From the NCBI RefSeq assembly GCF_005954645.2, contig NZ_CP040695.2, positions 1,860,001-1,924,000 of the forward strand: a stretch of DNA of 64,000 nucleotides, given 5' to 3'. Below are positions 1-14,221 of the stretch, in pieces. Numbering within the stretch: position 1 is the stretch's first letter; each line of letters starts with the position of its first letter. This stretch comes from Nocardioides sp. S-1144 (lineage in GTDB: Bacteria; Actinomycetota; Actinomycetes; Propionibacteriales; Nocardioidaceae). The notes under the pieces were generated by a model. The model did not search any database and was not told the DNA's origin. It worked only from the letters and a program-made list of their open reading frames with translations. A program made the translations under genes and the position numbers.

Positions 1-944
1 ATCTCGATCACGAGCCGCAGGCCGTTGTCGCGGTCGGTGAGGTCCTTCATGTCGGCGATGCCCTGCAGCTTCTTGCCCTGCACGAGCGTCTTGATCCGCT
101 CGACGACCTTCTCGGTGCCGACGCCGTAGGGCAGCTCGGTCACCACGATGCCCTTGCGCCGGCCGATGGTCTCGATCCGGGCGGTGGCCCGCATCCGGAA
201 GGTGCCGCGGCCGGTCTCGTAGGCGTCGCGGACGCCGTCGAGCCCGACGATCTTGCCGCCGGTGGGCAGGTCGGGGCCGGGGATGAACCGCATCAGGTCG
301 TCGACGGTCGCCCTCGGGTGCTTGATGAGGTGTCGCAGCGCCTGGACGACCTCGACGAGGTTGTGGGGCGCGCAGTTGGTGGCCATGCCGACCGCGATGC
401 CGGTGGTGCCGTTGACCACGAGGTTGGGGATCGCGGCGGGGAGCACCGACGGCTCGGTCTCGCGGCCGTCGTAGTTGGGCCGGAAGTCGACGGTGTCCTC
501 GTCGATGTCGGCGGTCATCGCGACGGCGGGGCGGTCCATGCGGCACTCGGTGTAGCGCATCGCCGCCGGCGGGTCGTCGGGGGAGCCGAAGTTGCCGTGC
601 CCGTCGATCATCGGCAGCCGCAGCGACCACGACTGGGCCTGGCGGACCAGGGCGTCGTAGATCGCGCCGTCGCCGTGCGGGTGCAGCCGGCCCATGACCT
701 CGCCGACCACGCGGGCGCTCTTCACGTGCCCGCGGTCGGGGCGCAGGCCCATGTCGTTCATCGTGTAGAGGATCCGGCGCTGGACCGGCTTGAGCCCGTC
801 GCGGGCGTCGGGCAGCGCCCGGGAGTAGATGACCGAGTAGGCGTACTCCAGGAACGAGTTGCGCATCTCCTCCCCGACGTCGATGTCGAGGATGTGCTCC
901 TCGAAGTCGTCGGGGAGGTCCTGCTTCGTGGTGCGACGTGCCAT
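1..944 (-). CDS. parC: DNA topoisomerase IV / gyrase subunit A, 5' part only
   Basis: This is the N-terminal 314 or so residues of a type IIA topoisomerase A subunit; the rest lies beyond the left edge. It forms the DNA-breakage half of the enzyme with a ParE/GyrB partner. The winged-helix region reads [13 protein letters not shown] and the catalytic tyrosine is Y131 in AAMRYTE. The [14 protein letters not shown] stretch resembles Streptomyces ParC more than GyrA, which usually has GSIDGD before AAMRYTE, so ParC is my choice. The residue matching E. coli GyrA Ser83 is Gly93. The ATG at 944 lies 6 bases after a GAGAAT that could be a -10 box, suggesting a leaderless transcript. Family certain; ParC versus GyrA is an inference. 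Confidence 0.9.
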   Translation of the reverse strand, partial: MARRTTKQDLPDDFEEHILDIDVGEEMRNSFLEYAYSVIYSRALPDARDGLKPVQRRILYTMNDMGLRPDRGHVKSARVVGEVMGRLHPHGDGAIYDALVRQAQSWSLRLPMIDGHGNFGSPDDPPAAMRYTECRMDRPAVAMTADIDEDTVDFRPNYDGRETEPSVLPAAIPNLVVNGTTGIAVGMATNCAPHNLVEVVQALRHLIKHPRATVDDLMRFIPGPDLPTGGKIVGLDGVRDAYETGRGTFRMRATARIETIGRRKGIVVTELPYGVGTEKVVERIKTLVQGKKLQGIADMKDLTDRDNGLRLVIE

Positions 945-1005
945 GGGCCCATTCTCGGGGGTCGCGGCCCACGGAACGCGACGGCCACGCCGGTGGGCGC
1001 ACCGG

Positions 1006-1011
1006 TAGCCT
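1006..1011 (+). promoter_or_regulatory. -10 box of a probable leaderless transcript
   Basis: TAGCCT fits the actinobacterial TANNNT -10 consensus and ends exactly 6 bases before the GTG at 1018. Transcription would start at the start codon. No Shine-Dalgarno sequence is present. Confidence 0.55.
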
Positions 1012-1017
1012 GTCCAC

Positions 1018-3723
<2,706 letters not shown>

Positions 3724-3781
3724 CCGGGCTGGTCGCACAATCCGGGCGCGCGAGGTGCCCGTCGGGTGCCACACTCCTCCC

Positions 3782-4414
3782 GTGCCCAGCTCGAGCCAGT
3801 GGATCGCGTTCCTGGTCGCCTCGATCCTCTTCATCCAGGTCCCCGGCCCCAGCCTGCTGTTCACGCTCGGGCGCGCCCTCACCGTCGGGCGGCGCGACGC
3901 CCTGCTCTCGGTGGTCGGCAACGCGCTCGGCGTCGTGGTGCAGGTGCTGCTCGTCGCGGTCGGCCTCGGCGCCGTGGTGGCGGCCAGCGCGACGGCCTAC
4001 ACGGTGCTCAAGCTGGTCGGCGCGGCCTACGTCGTCCACCTCGGCGTGCAGGCGATCCGGCACCGCGGTGACGCACGGGCGGCGCTGCTGAGCGACCACG
4101 CACCGGCTCCTGAGCAGGGCCGCCGGTCCGTGCGCACCGGGTTCGTCGTCGGCGTCACCAACCCGAAGACTATCGTCTTCTTCGTGGCGTTCCTGCCACA
4201 GTTCACCGCCGACGGCTCGGCCGCCGGCCCCCAGCTGGCCGTGCTCGGCCTGGTCTTCGGCGTGCTGTGCGTGCTGTCCGACGGCGCCTGGGCACTGGTC
4301 GCGGGCTCCGCGCGCACCTGGTTCTCGAGGCGGCCGGAGCGGCTCGACGGTCTCGGCGTCGCCGGCGGCACGATGATGATCGCCCTCGGCGCGGGGATGG
4401 CCGCGCAGCAGTAG
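3782..4414 (+). CDS. LysE/RhtB family exporter
   Basis: A 210-residue membrane protein of the LysE superfamily, which exports amino acids or other small metabolites. It begins with a hydrophobic helix carrying the family signature PGPSLLFTLGRAL, followed by about five more membrane segments. VGVTNPKTIVFFVAFLPQF near residue 130 is the second conserved block. A reading frame opens earlier at 3755, but the GTG at 3782 gives the normal family N-terminus and lies 6 bases after CACACT, a plausible -10 box. The substrate cannot be told from sequence. The next gene is in the same direction 23 bases on but has its own possible -10. Confidence 0.85.
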   Translation: MPSSSQWIAFLVASILFIQVPGPSLLFTLGRALTVGRRDALLSVVGNALGVVVQVLLVAVGLGAVVAASATAYTVLKLVGAAYVVHLGVQAIRHRGDARAALLSDHAPAPEQGRRSVRTGFVVGVTNPKTIVFFVAFLPQFTADGSAAGPQLAVLGLVFGVLCVLSDGAWALVAGSARTWFSRRPERLDGLGVAGGTMMIALGAGMAAQQ

Positions 4415-4437
4415 GCCGGCAGTGACAGACTGCCGCC

Positions 4438-5043
4438 ATGCGTCCCGCCCGTCCCGCCACCCCGGTGGACCCCCACGACCCCGTCGACCACTCGCGCGGC
4501 CTCCGCAAGGCCATCGACCGCACGGGCTACTACCCGGAGGTCGTCACCGACGCCGTCACCGGGGCGGTGGCCGGTGAGCAGGTCGTCTCGTTCTACGTGC
4601 ACCACGAGCCGACGTTCGAGAACGACGAGGTCCGCCGGCACCAGAGCGTCGTGGTGCTGACCCCGACCCGGCTGATCCTGGCCCACACCGACGAGCACGC
4701 CGGCGACGACCTGCTCCCGGAGCCCTACACCTCGACCTCGACCGAGGCCGTCAGCCTCACCTCGGTGAAGTCGGTGGTCGTCACCCGGATGACCGCCAAC
4801 CCGACCAAGGGCCCCAACCCGCCGGCCGAGGCCGTGATGACGATCGGGTGGGGCGGCGTCAGCCGGCTCGACCTCGAGCCCGCCGGATGCAGCGACCCCG
4901 ACTGCGACGCCGACCACGGCTACACCGGCGTCCTGGCCTCCGACGACTTCTCGCTGCGCGTCTCCGCGGCCGCCGACGGCCGCGACGCCGTGGGCGGGCT
5001 GCTCTCCTTCGCGGCGTCGCTCTCGGCCCGCACCCAGCACTGA
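4438..5043 (+). CDS. DUF5998-type conserved actinobacterial protein
   Basis: A 201-residue soluble protein with no signal peptide or membrane segment. It matches from memory the DUF5998 family, found in actinobacteria just upstream of an alkaline-phosphatase-superfamily phosphodiesterase, exactly as here. The start HSRGLRKAIDRTGYYPEVV and the middle VVVLTPTRLILAHTDEH look like a PH-like or lipid-binding beta fold (inference). A Cys/Asp cluster CSDPDCDADHGY near residue 152 could bind metal. CAGACT ending 6 bases before the ATG may be a leaderless -10. Its function is unknown; the partner suggests a shared role with the gene at 5058. Confidence 0.8.
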   Translation: MRPARPATPVDPHDPVDHSRGLRKAIDRTGYYPEVVTDAVTGAVAGEQVVSFYVHHEPTFENDEVRRHQSVVVLTPTRLILAHTDEHAGDDLLPEPYTSTSTEAVSLTSVKSVVVTRMTANPTKGPNPPAEAVMTIGWGGVSRLDLEPAGCSDPDCDADHGYTGVLASDDFSLRVSAAADGRDAVGGLLSFAASLSARTQH

Positions 5044-5057
5044 GCGCCGCGCCCCCG

Positions 5058-6182
5058 ATGACCGCCGAGTTCGTCGAGCCCGCCTACGGACGACGCTCGC
5101 TCGCCGACGTCGTCCCCGCCGTCGCGCAGGCGCTCGGCGTCGCGACCACGCCACCGCCGAGCGGGCTGGCGCTGCCACCGGCGGCGGCCTACGTCGTGCT
5201 CCTCGTCGACGGCCTCGGCGCCCGGCTCCTCGAGCGCTACGCCCACGCCGCGCCGTACCTCTCGGGCCTGCTGGGCGACAGCGGGGGAGCCGGCACGGCC
5301 GGCGTCCCGTCGACCACGGCCACCAGCCTGACCTCGCTCGGCACCGGTCTGGCGCCGGGAGCGCACGGGCTGGTCGGCTTCACCGCCCGGGTGCCGGGCA
5401 CCGGCCGGCTGCTCAACCACCTGGCCTGGGACGCCGACGTCGACCCGCTCGAGTGGCAGCCGCACCCCACGGCGTTCGGCACCCTCGCCGCGGCCGGGGT
5501 GTTCGTCACCGTCGTCAACAAGCGCGAGTTCCGCACCTCCGGGCTGAGCGTGGCCTCCATGCGCGGCGCCGAGTACGTCGGCGCCGACCGGACCGGTGAG
5601 CGGATCGCCGCCGCCGTCACGGCCTCGGCCCAGCGGCCCTCGCTCACCTACCTCTACGACAGCGACCTCGACTGGACCGGCCACAAGCTCGGGGTCGCCT
5701 CGAGCGCCTGGCTCCAGCAGCTCGCGATGATCGACGCCGAGGCCGAGCAGCTGCGCGAGGCGCTGCCCGCGGACCGGCGCCTCGTGGTGGTCGCCGACCA
5801 CGGGATGGTCGACTCGCCCGAGGCGAGCCGCGTCGACGTCGACCGGCACGACGAGCTGCTCGACGGCGTCGCGCTCCTCGGCGGCGAGGCCCGCTTCCGG
5901 CACCTCTACTGCCGCACCGGCGCGGTCGACGACGTCCTCGCGACCTGGCGCGACGTCCTCGGCGAGCGGGCCGACGTGCTGAGCCGCGACGAGGCGATCC
6001 GGCGCGGCTGGTTCGGGCCGGTCGACGCCGCCGTCGTGCCCCGCCTGGGCGACGTCCTGGTGGCGGCGCGCGGCGACGCCGGCATCTTCTCCTCGGAGCG
6101 GTTCGCCTACGAGACCACCCTGGTCGGCCTGCACGGCTCCCTCACCGCCGACGAGATGCTGATCCCGATCCTCGTCGACTGA
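5058..6182 (+). CDS. Alkaline-phosphatase-superfamily nucleotide pyrophosphatase/phosphodiesterase
   Basis: A 374-residue metal-dependent phosphodiesterase of the type I NPP branch. Visible ligands: Asp in VVLLVDGLGARLL, the nucleophile Thr region in PSTTATSLTSLGTG, D and H in SDLDWTGHK, DH in VVADHGMVD, and the final His in LVGLHGSLT. All metal positions appear intact, so the enzyme should be active. No signal peptide is seen, so it is cytoplasmic or its export is cryptic. The start ATG lies 14 bases after the DUF5998 stop, making the two genes a likely operon. The substrate (nucleotide diester or phospholipid-derived) is unknown. Confidence 0.88.
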   Translation: MTAEFVEPAYGRRSLADVVPAVAQALGVATTPPPSGLALPPAAAYVVLLVDGLGARLLERYAHAAPYLSGLLGDSGGAGTAGVPSTTATSLTSLGTGLAPGAHGLVGFTARVPGTGRLLNHLAWDADVDPLEWQPHPTAFGTLAAAGVFVTVVNKREFRTSGLSVASMRGAEYVGADRTGERIAAAVTASAQRPSLTYLYDSDLDWTGHKLGVASSAWLQQLAMIDAEAEQLREALPADRRLVVVADHGMVDSPEASRVDVDRHDELLDGVALLGGEARFRHLYCRTGAVDDVLATWRDVLGERADVLSRDEAIRRGWFGPVDAAVVPRLGDVLVAARGDAGIFSSERFAYETTLVGLHGSLTADEMLIPILVD

Positions 6183-6189
6183 GTCGGGC

Positions 6190-6207
6190 CCGGCCGGGCC
6201 CGGCCGG
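6190..6207. terminator. GC palindrome between convergent genes, possible bidirectional terminator
   Basis: An 18-base perfect palindrome centred on GGGCCC fills the gap between two convergent stop codons (6182 and 6208). It has no T-tract, so a terminator role is only inferred from its place. Confidence 0.35.
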
Positions 6208-7440
6208 CTACCTCAGCTGCATCCGCGGCTCACCGTTGACGAGCCCGGTGCCGGAGATCGTGCACGAGCCGCCGCGCGGCGCGCCCCCGTTCCAGACCTG
6301 GCGCACGCACGAGCGGGCCGCCAGCTGGCCCCAGTAGTTCGGGTGGATCGACTCCTGGATGTAGTAGGGGCTGCTGGCGCAGCAGGTGGAAACGGTGCGG
6401 ATCTGGTTGACCCACTCGGTCTGGTCGACCGCGCCGGCCGTGCGCCAGCTCGCGATGCCGCGCTCCTCGTAGAGGCCGACGCCGCTCTCGCACAGGCGAC
6501 GTCCGTTGAACGCCGCGGCCAGGTCGAGCACCGTGCCGCCGGCGACGCCGGACTGGGTCAGCGCGGCGCGCACGGTGTTGTTGATCGTCGGCAGGGCGAC
6601 GTCGTTGGCCCACGTGGCGTCGGCGTTCCAGAAGCCGCAGCCCCCGACGGACTGGCGGGTGTAGCCGCCCTGGGCGTAGCGGAAGCCGTCGCCGCGGGGG
6701 ATCGGGGAGGGGTAGGTCTGCGCGACCAGGGTCCAGGTGCCGTCGGCGTACCCGGCGTTGCGCATGGCGGTCCGCACGTTCTGGAAGGCGCCGGCGATCC
6801 GGTCGCGGACGGCGGCGACGTTGGCGGGGGTGAAGTTCGCGGTCACCGACCGGTCGTCGTTGCAGTAGTTCTTCCACCAGCTGGGGGAGGTGAGGAAGTT
6901 GGTGACGCAGCTGGTGACGACGTCGGCGAAGCCGAAGTCGTTGCCGCCGATGGAGACGACGACCATCTCCACGTTCCGGGTGGACGCCGCCTGCTGCAGC
7001 GCCCGGGCCTGCCCGACCCGGCCCGCGCCGTCGTCGTAGAAGTCGATGCCGGGCTTGAAGGTGCTGCCGGCGCTGGTGGCCGTCGTCGCGCCGGAGCACG
7101 CGAGGTTGAGCCCGTTGACGCCACCGCCGACGTAGGCCTCGGCGGACCTGCTGCGGTGGCACCGGGGGATCTGCTCGCCGGTGCCGGCGGCGTTGTCGAA
7201 GTAGGCGGTGGGGCCGAGCGCGTCGGCGCGGCTGCTCGAGGCGTTGCTGCTGCCGGCCCACCGGCCGGCCTCGCCGCTGATGTAGGAGTCGCCGAGGGTG
7301 ACCACCCACGGCGCGCCGACGCCCGGCCCGTCGGCCGCGGCCGGCGGGGCGGTGCCGGCGACGACCGCCAGCAGCGGGGCGGCCAGGGTGAGCAGGACGG
7401 CCGGGAGCCAGGAGCGGCGCTGGGTGCGGGATCGGGTCAC
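6208..7440 (-). CDS. Secreted SGNH/GDSL-family esterase or lipase
   Basis: A 410-residue exported hydrolase. A Sec signal peptide (TRSRTQRRSWLP, hydrophobic core, APPAAADG cleavage region) precedes block I GDSYISGE with the catalytic Ser near residue 52. The Gly of block II lies in NLACSGATT, the Asn of block III in SIGGNDFGF, and the catalytic His in ESIHPNYWGQ. The residue three before the His is Glu rather than the textbook Asp; related actinobacterial sequences also seem to vary here. Several Cys pairs fit disulfides in an extracellular enzyme. Likely substrates are lipids or esters. GTG start follows TAGGTT by 6 bases (leaderless), and a CRP-like palindrome overlaps the promoter. Confidence 0.88.
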   Translation of the reverse strand: MTRSRTQRRSWLPAVLLTLAAPLLAVVAGTAPPAAADGPGVGAPWVVTLGDSYISGEAGRWAGSSNASSSRADALGPTAYFDNAAGTGEQIPRCHRSRSAEAYVGGGVNGLNLACSGATTATSAGSTFKPGIDFYDDGAGRVGQARALQQAASTRNVEMVVVSIGGNDFGFADVVTSCVTNFLTSPSWWKNYCNDDRSVTANFTPANVAAVRDRIAGAFQNVRTAMRNAGYADGTWTLVAQTYPSPIPRGDGFRYAQGGYTRQSVGGCGFWNADATWANDVALPTINNTVRAALTQSGVAGGTVLDLAAAFNGRRLCESGVGLYEERGIASWRTAGAVDQTEWVNQIRTVSTCCASSPYYIQESIHPNYWGQLAARSCVRQVWNGGAPRGGSCTISGTGLVNGEPRMQLR

Positions 7441-7446
7441 GTCCCG

Positions 7447-7470
7447 AACCTAGGGGTGACCGGGGTCACA
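7447..7470 (-). promoter_or_regulatory. Promoter of the SGNH esterase with CRP-like operator
   Basis: On the minus strand TAGGTT (7452-7447) ends 6 bases before the GTG at 7440. Just upstream, 7455-7470 reads GGTGA-N6-TCACA, matching 9 of 10 defined positions of the CRP consensus TGTGA-N6-TCACA. Its centre would be near -23, so a bound factor would overlap polymerase and probably repress. Confidence 0.4.
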
Positions 7471-7486
7471 GCGGAAGGGGTCGCGC

Positions 7487-8158
7487 TCAGCCGAACGGCA
7501 GCGGCTCCGGTGCCAGGCTGACCGCCTGGGCGCGGGCGGCGGTGAGCCGCCGGCGGTGGTGCTGGCGGCACAGCACCTCGTAGGCGACCTCGGCGGGTGG
7601 GCCGGCCGGGCCGCCCGGCGTGCCGGTGTCCTCGACGTCGCCGACGACGATCACCTCGCCCTCGACGACCATCGCGCCGTCCTCGGTGCGGGCGTTGTGG
7701 GTGGCCCGCTTGCCGCACCAGCACAGCGCCTCGACCTGCAGCACGTGCATCCGGTCGGCGAGCTCGACCAGCCGCTGGCTGCCGGGGAACAGGTCGGTGC
7801 GGAAGTCCGTCAGGATGCCGAAGGCGAAGACGTCGACCTGGAGCTCGTCGACGACCTTGGCGAGTTGGTCGACCTGGGCGCGGGTGTAGAACTGGGCCTC
7901 GTCGCAGATGAGGTAGTCGATCCGGGCGCCGTGGGTGAGCGAGTCGACGACGTAGTGCCAGAAGTCGAAGTCGCCGGCCACCTCGATCGCCTCGTGGGTC
8001 AGCCCCAGACGGCTGGAGAGCGTCGCCTCGCCGGCGCGGTCGTGGGTGGTGAAGATCCGCCCGCTGCGGTGCCGGGCCGCGTGGTTGTGGTTGGTCTGCA
8101 GCGCCAGGGTGCTCTTGCCGGAGTCCATGGTGCCGGTGAAGAACTGGAGCTCGGCCAC
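7487..8158 (-). CDS. tdk: Thymidine kinase (TK1-like, class II)
   Basis: A 223-residue cytoplasmic enzyme that phosphorylates thymidine with ATP in the salvage pathway. The P-loop is GTMDSGKST at residues 8-16, Walker B is YLICDEAQF near 85, and a zinc site is made of CWCGKRATHN and YEVLCRQHH, as in TK1-type enzymes. A proline/glycine insertion (DTGTPGGPAGPP) sits between the lasso region and the last zinc ligands. The GTG start follows GATGAT by 6 bases, consistent with a leaderless transcript. It is encoded alone between a secreted esterase and DUF6104. Confidence 0.93.
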   Translation of the reverse strand: MAELQFFTGTMDSGKSTLALQTNHNHAARHRSGRIFTTHDRAGEATLSSRLGLTHEAIEVAGDFDFWHYVVDSLTHGARIDYLICDEAQFYTRAQVDQLAKVVDELQVDVFAFGILTDFRTDLFPGSQRLVELADRMHVLQVEALCWCGKRATHNARTEDGAMVVEGEVIVVGDVEDTGTPGGPAGPPAEVAYEVLCRQHHRRRLTAARAQAVSLAPEPLPFG

Positions 8159-8231
8159 GGCGAGATCATCCCACGCCGCCCCGGTCCGCTGTGCAGGAGA
8201 GGGTCGGCCGGCCGGGTCGCTCGGCCCGGTT

Positions 8232-8408
8232 TCAGTCCTCCGGGTCGTCGAGCCTGGCCAACCAGGTCGCGAACCGCTCGACGGCCGTCTCGAACTCCGG
8301 GTGGGCGTCGGTGAAGGCCTGCAGCTGCTCGGCGACCCAGGCGAGCGTGACCTCCTCGTCGCCGCGTCGCTTGTCCAGCTCCTCGATGCCCCGGTCGGTG
8401 AAGTACAT
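8232..8408 (-). CDS. Small DUF6104-type protein
   Basis: A 58-residue acidic protein beginning MYFTDRGIEELDKRRGDEE and continuing VTLAWVAEQLQAFTDAHPEF. From memory it belongs to DUF6104, a short family common in actinobacteria. It is predicted helical, with no Cys, signal peptide or membrane segment. The ATG is preceded at 6 bases by TAGGCT, a strong leaderless arrangement, which supports expression despite the small size. Function unknown. Confidence 0.8.
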   Translation of the reverse strand: MYFTDRGIEELDKRRGDEEVTLAWVAEQLQAFTDAHPEFETAVERFATWLARLDDPED

Positions 8409-8414
8409 GGTCCG

Positions 8415-8420
8415 AGCCTA
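8415..8420 (-). promoter_or_regulatory. -10 box for DUF6104 gene
   Basis: TAGGCT on the minus strand, ending 6 bases upstream of the ATG at 8408; transcription would begin at the start codon. Confidence 0.5.
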
Positions 8421-8515
8421 GGTCCGCGGCCGCGGCGGAGGGCACGCGACCCACGGGGGCCGGACGCACCCGTGGCCGCCCTCGCCCGGGGGCGACGACG
8501 GCCACGGCCGGGTGA

Positions 8516-8545
8516 CTCACCCGTCAGTGATCACCGACGGGTGAG
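8516..8545. repeat. Copy of a dispersed palindrome after the kgd stop codon
   Basis: A 30-base palindrome centred on TGATCA with one mismatched pair. Its left half, CCCGTCAGTGATCA, is identical to that of the two palindromes at 50469-50537. It lies 4 bases from the kgd stop codon, on the downstream side, and may act as a transcript end or a REP-like element. Confidence 0.65.
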
Positions 8546-8549
8546 CGGG

Positions 8550-12341
<3,792 letters not shown>

Positions 12342-12392
12342 GACTGGGTTCGCCTCTTCCAAGGTGAGATGACTGCATGATGGGTGCTGTCA

Positions 12393-12398
12393 AGGCTA
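12393..12398 (-). promoter_or_regulatory. Candidate -10 box for kgd
   Basis: TAGCCT on the minus strand, giving a leader of roughly 45 bases before the GTG at 12341. No convincing -35 was seen. The gap 12342-12514 is shared with the divergent lipoprotein gene and contains a GTTACC at 12448. Confidence 0.4.
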
Positions 12399-12514
12399 GA
12401 CCCACACGCCAGCAAATGCGCGTCAGGTAGTGGTCTTTCGTGCACCCTGTTACCGGAGCCACAGCACGAGGGCTCGTCCGCCCACCGCCGACCCACCCCG
12501 GGAGCCGCTCCACC

Positions 12515-13120
12515 ATGACCGAACACCGCCGCCGCCGCCGAGCGCGGCTCGCCGCCCTGGCCGCGACCGGACTCCTGGCGGGCTCGGTCCTGGCCGGTTG
12601 CTCGGGCGACGACGAGCCCGGGCCGGCGCCCGCCTCGTCGTCGGCAGCGCCCTCGGAGGAGGCCGCGCCGCTCACCACGAAGGCCTCGCTGGGCACCGTG
12701 ACCGGCAAGCTCCCGCCGGCCGCGCGCCGGTCGCTCCGCACCGACGTCGGCGCGGCCGTCGACGCCTGGATCGACGGCGCCTACGGCGGCGACTACCCGC
12801 GCACCGACTTCGACGGCGCGTTCACCACGTTCACCGCCGGGGCGCGCCAGCGCGCCGAGGCCGACCGCCGGCTGATGACCAACTCCGGGGTGGGCGACTC
12901 GGTCGACGCCGTCGAGCTGACGGCGCGGCGCGTGCGGGTCGACGCGCTGGCGCGCGGTGGCCGCGCGGCCGCCGCGACGGCCCACGTGCACGTCGGGCTC
13001 CGGGTCACCGGGACCGACGGCGAGGTGCGCCGCGACCGGGTGGTCGGCTCGCTCTTCCTCACCCGGGAGCGCGGGGGCTGGAAGGTCTTCGGCTACGACG
13101 TCAAGAGAGGACGCGTCTGA
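12515..13120 (+). CDS. Putative lipoprotein
   Basis: A 201-residue protein with an Arg-rich n-region (TEHRRRRRARLAAL), a hydrophobic core and a lipobox LAGC placing the lipidated Cys near residue 29, followed by a Ser/Pro/Ala linker. The remainder resembles the compact NTF2-like fold seen in small actinobacterial lipoproteins, ending with FLTRERGGWKVFGYDV; that fold is an inference. The ATG has GGGAG about 9 bases upstream. A longer frame from 12440 would hide the signal peptide, so I reject it. The stop overlaps the start of the LCP gene by one base, so the two are probably translated together and share a cell-envelope role. Confidence 0.75.
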   Translation: MTEHRRRRRARLAALAATGLLAGSVLAGCSGDDEPGPAPASSSAAPSEEAAPLTTKASLGTVTGKLPPAARRSLRTDVGAAVDAWIDGAYGGDYPRTDFDGAFTTFTAGARQRAEADRRLMTNSGVGDSVDAVELTARRVRVDALARGGRAAAATAHVHVGLRVTGTDGEVRRDRVVGSLFLTRERGGWKVFGYDVKRGRV

Positions 13121-14016
13121 TGCGCCGTGCCAGGAGGTGGGCCTCGTTGCTCGCCGTGCTGCTCACCGTGGGGCTGGTCGTCCCCGACTCCCAGGTCGCG
13201 GTCGCCCAGGCCTCGCTGGTGAAGTTCGAGCACGCCGAGGGGGTGGCGCTCGAGGACGACATGGTCTGGATCCTGGCGGTCGGCTCGGACGCGCGGGTCG
13301 GGGAGGACATGACCCGCGTCCGCGGCGACGCGCTGCAGCTGGTCGGGATGAACACCCGCACCGGCGCGGCGACGTCGATCGGCATCCCGCGCGACTCCTA
13401 CGTCTCGATCCCGGGACGCGGCTCCGACCGGATCAACGCCGCCCTCTACCACGGCGGTCCGCAGCTCCTCGGCGAGACCGTCGGCGAGCTGGTCGGCATC
13501 GAGCCCGACTACGTCTTCGTGACCCGCTTCGAGTTCATGGCCGCGATGGTCGACGACATCGGCGGCATCACCGTCGACAACCCGCGCCAGTTCTCCGACC
13601 CCTACATCCGGCCGAAGGGTTTCGAGGAGGGACGCCTCGAGCTGAACGGCCAGGGCGCGACCGCCTTCTCCCGGGTCCGCAAGGCGCTGCCCGGGGGCGA
13701 CTTCGACCGCTCCGCCAACCAGCAGCGGGTGTTGAAGGGCATCCAGGCCAGGATCGCCGAGCGGGCCGCCCGCCCCGGCTTCATCGAGGGCGGCGTGCTG
13801 TCGGTCATGAAGCACACCAGCACCGACCTCGGCCCCGGGGAGCTGTTCCGCATCGCCCACGCGGTGGCCCAGGTGGACCCCCGGAAGATCACCGGGTGCG
13901 TCGTCCTCGGCGGCTTCGCGACCATCGGCGGGGCCAGCGTCGTCACGCCCGACACGGCAGCGGCGCGACGCTACGGCGACGACGCGCGCAAGGACGCCAC
14001 GATCGAGCGGTGCTGA
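13120..14016 (+). CDS. LCP (LytR-CpsA-Psr) family cell-wall glycopolymer ligase
   Basis: A 298-residue protein with an N-terminal signal/anchor (RRARRWASLLAVLLTVGLVV) and one LCP domain. LCP enzymes transfer lipid-linked glycopolymers onto peptidoglycan at the outer membrane face. Conserved features are GSDARVGE, a basic/acidic pocket around TRVRGDALQLV (near 65-72), SIGIPRDSYVSIPG, the DIGGI turn and FSRVRKALPGGDFDRSANQQ. A C-terminal LytR_C domain is absent, so this is a short LCP. It overlaps the lipoprotein stop by one base and has AGAGAGGA just upstream for ribosome binding. The WecA-type transferase at 26324 could supply substrates of this class elsewhere in the same genome. Confidence 0.85.
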   Translation: MRRARRWASLLAVLLTVGLVVPDSQVAVAQASLVKFEHAEGVALEDDMVWILAVGSDARVGEDMTRVRGDALQLVGMNTRTGAATSIGIPRDSYVSIPGRGSDRINAALYHGGPQLLGETVGELVGIEPDYVFVTRFEFMAAMVDDIGGITVDNPRQFSDPYIRPKGFEEGRLELNGQGATAFSRVRKALPGGDFDRSANQQRVLKGIQARIAERAARPGFIEGGVLSVMKHTSTDLGPGELFRIAHAVAQVDPRKITGCVVLGGFATIGGASVVTPDTAAARRYGDDARKDATIERC

Positions 14017-14021
14017 GGGAT

Positions 14022-14055
14022 CGGGCCGCGGGCCGGGGACCCGGCGTGCGGCCCG
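14022..14055. terminator. Hairpin between LCP gene and convergent tRNA
   Basis: An 8-base inverted repeat CGGGCCGC/GCGGCCCG encloses a second GC stem. It lies between the LCP stop and the 3' end of the convergent tRNA gene and could end both transcripts. No T-tract follows. Confidence 0.45.
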
Positions 14056-14065
14056 ACCGCGGTGG

Positions 14066-14141
14066 TGGCGCCTCCGGCAGGATTCGAACCTGCGACACCT
14101 GGTACCGGAAACCAGTGCTCTATCCCCTGAGCTACGGAGGC
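14066..14141 (-). tRNA. tRNA-Arg (anticodon CCG)
   Basis: Cloverleaf with 7-bp acceptor GCCTCCG/CGGAGGC, D-arm GCTCAGGGGATAGAGC, anticodon stem-loop CTGGT-TTCCGGT-ACCAG with anticodon CCG, and T-arm with GTTCGAATC. Discriminator is G, and the CCA end is encoded (14068-14066). It reads CGG codons. It is divergent from argS, whose product charges it. Confidence 0.96.
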
Positions 14142-14209
14142 CTGCGTCTCGCGACGCCCAGCGGACACTACCGGGCCCCGCTGGTGAGAAGGAAACCGGC
14201 CTGCGCCGA

Positions 14210-14215
14210 TACCCT
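14210..14215 (+). promoter_or_regulatory. -10 box of leaderless argS transcript
   Basis: TACCCT ends 6 bases before the GTG at 14222; no Shine-Dalgarno sequence is present. Confidence 0.5.
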
Positions 14216-14221
14216 TCAGGG

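Noticed and set aside
12342-12362. TTG at 12362 as the kgd start
   Set aside because: No ribosome site precedes it; GTG 12341 has GAAGAGG upstream. TTG remains possible.
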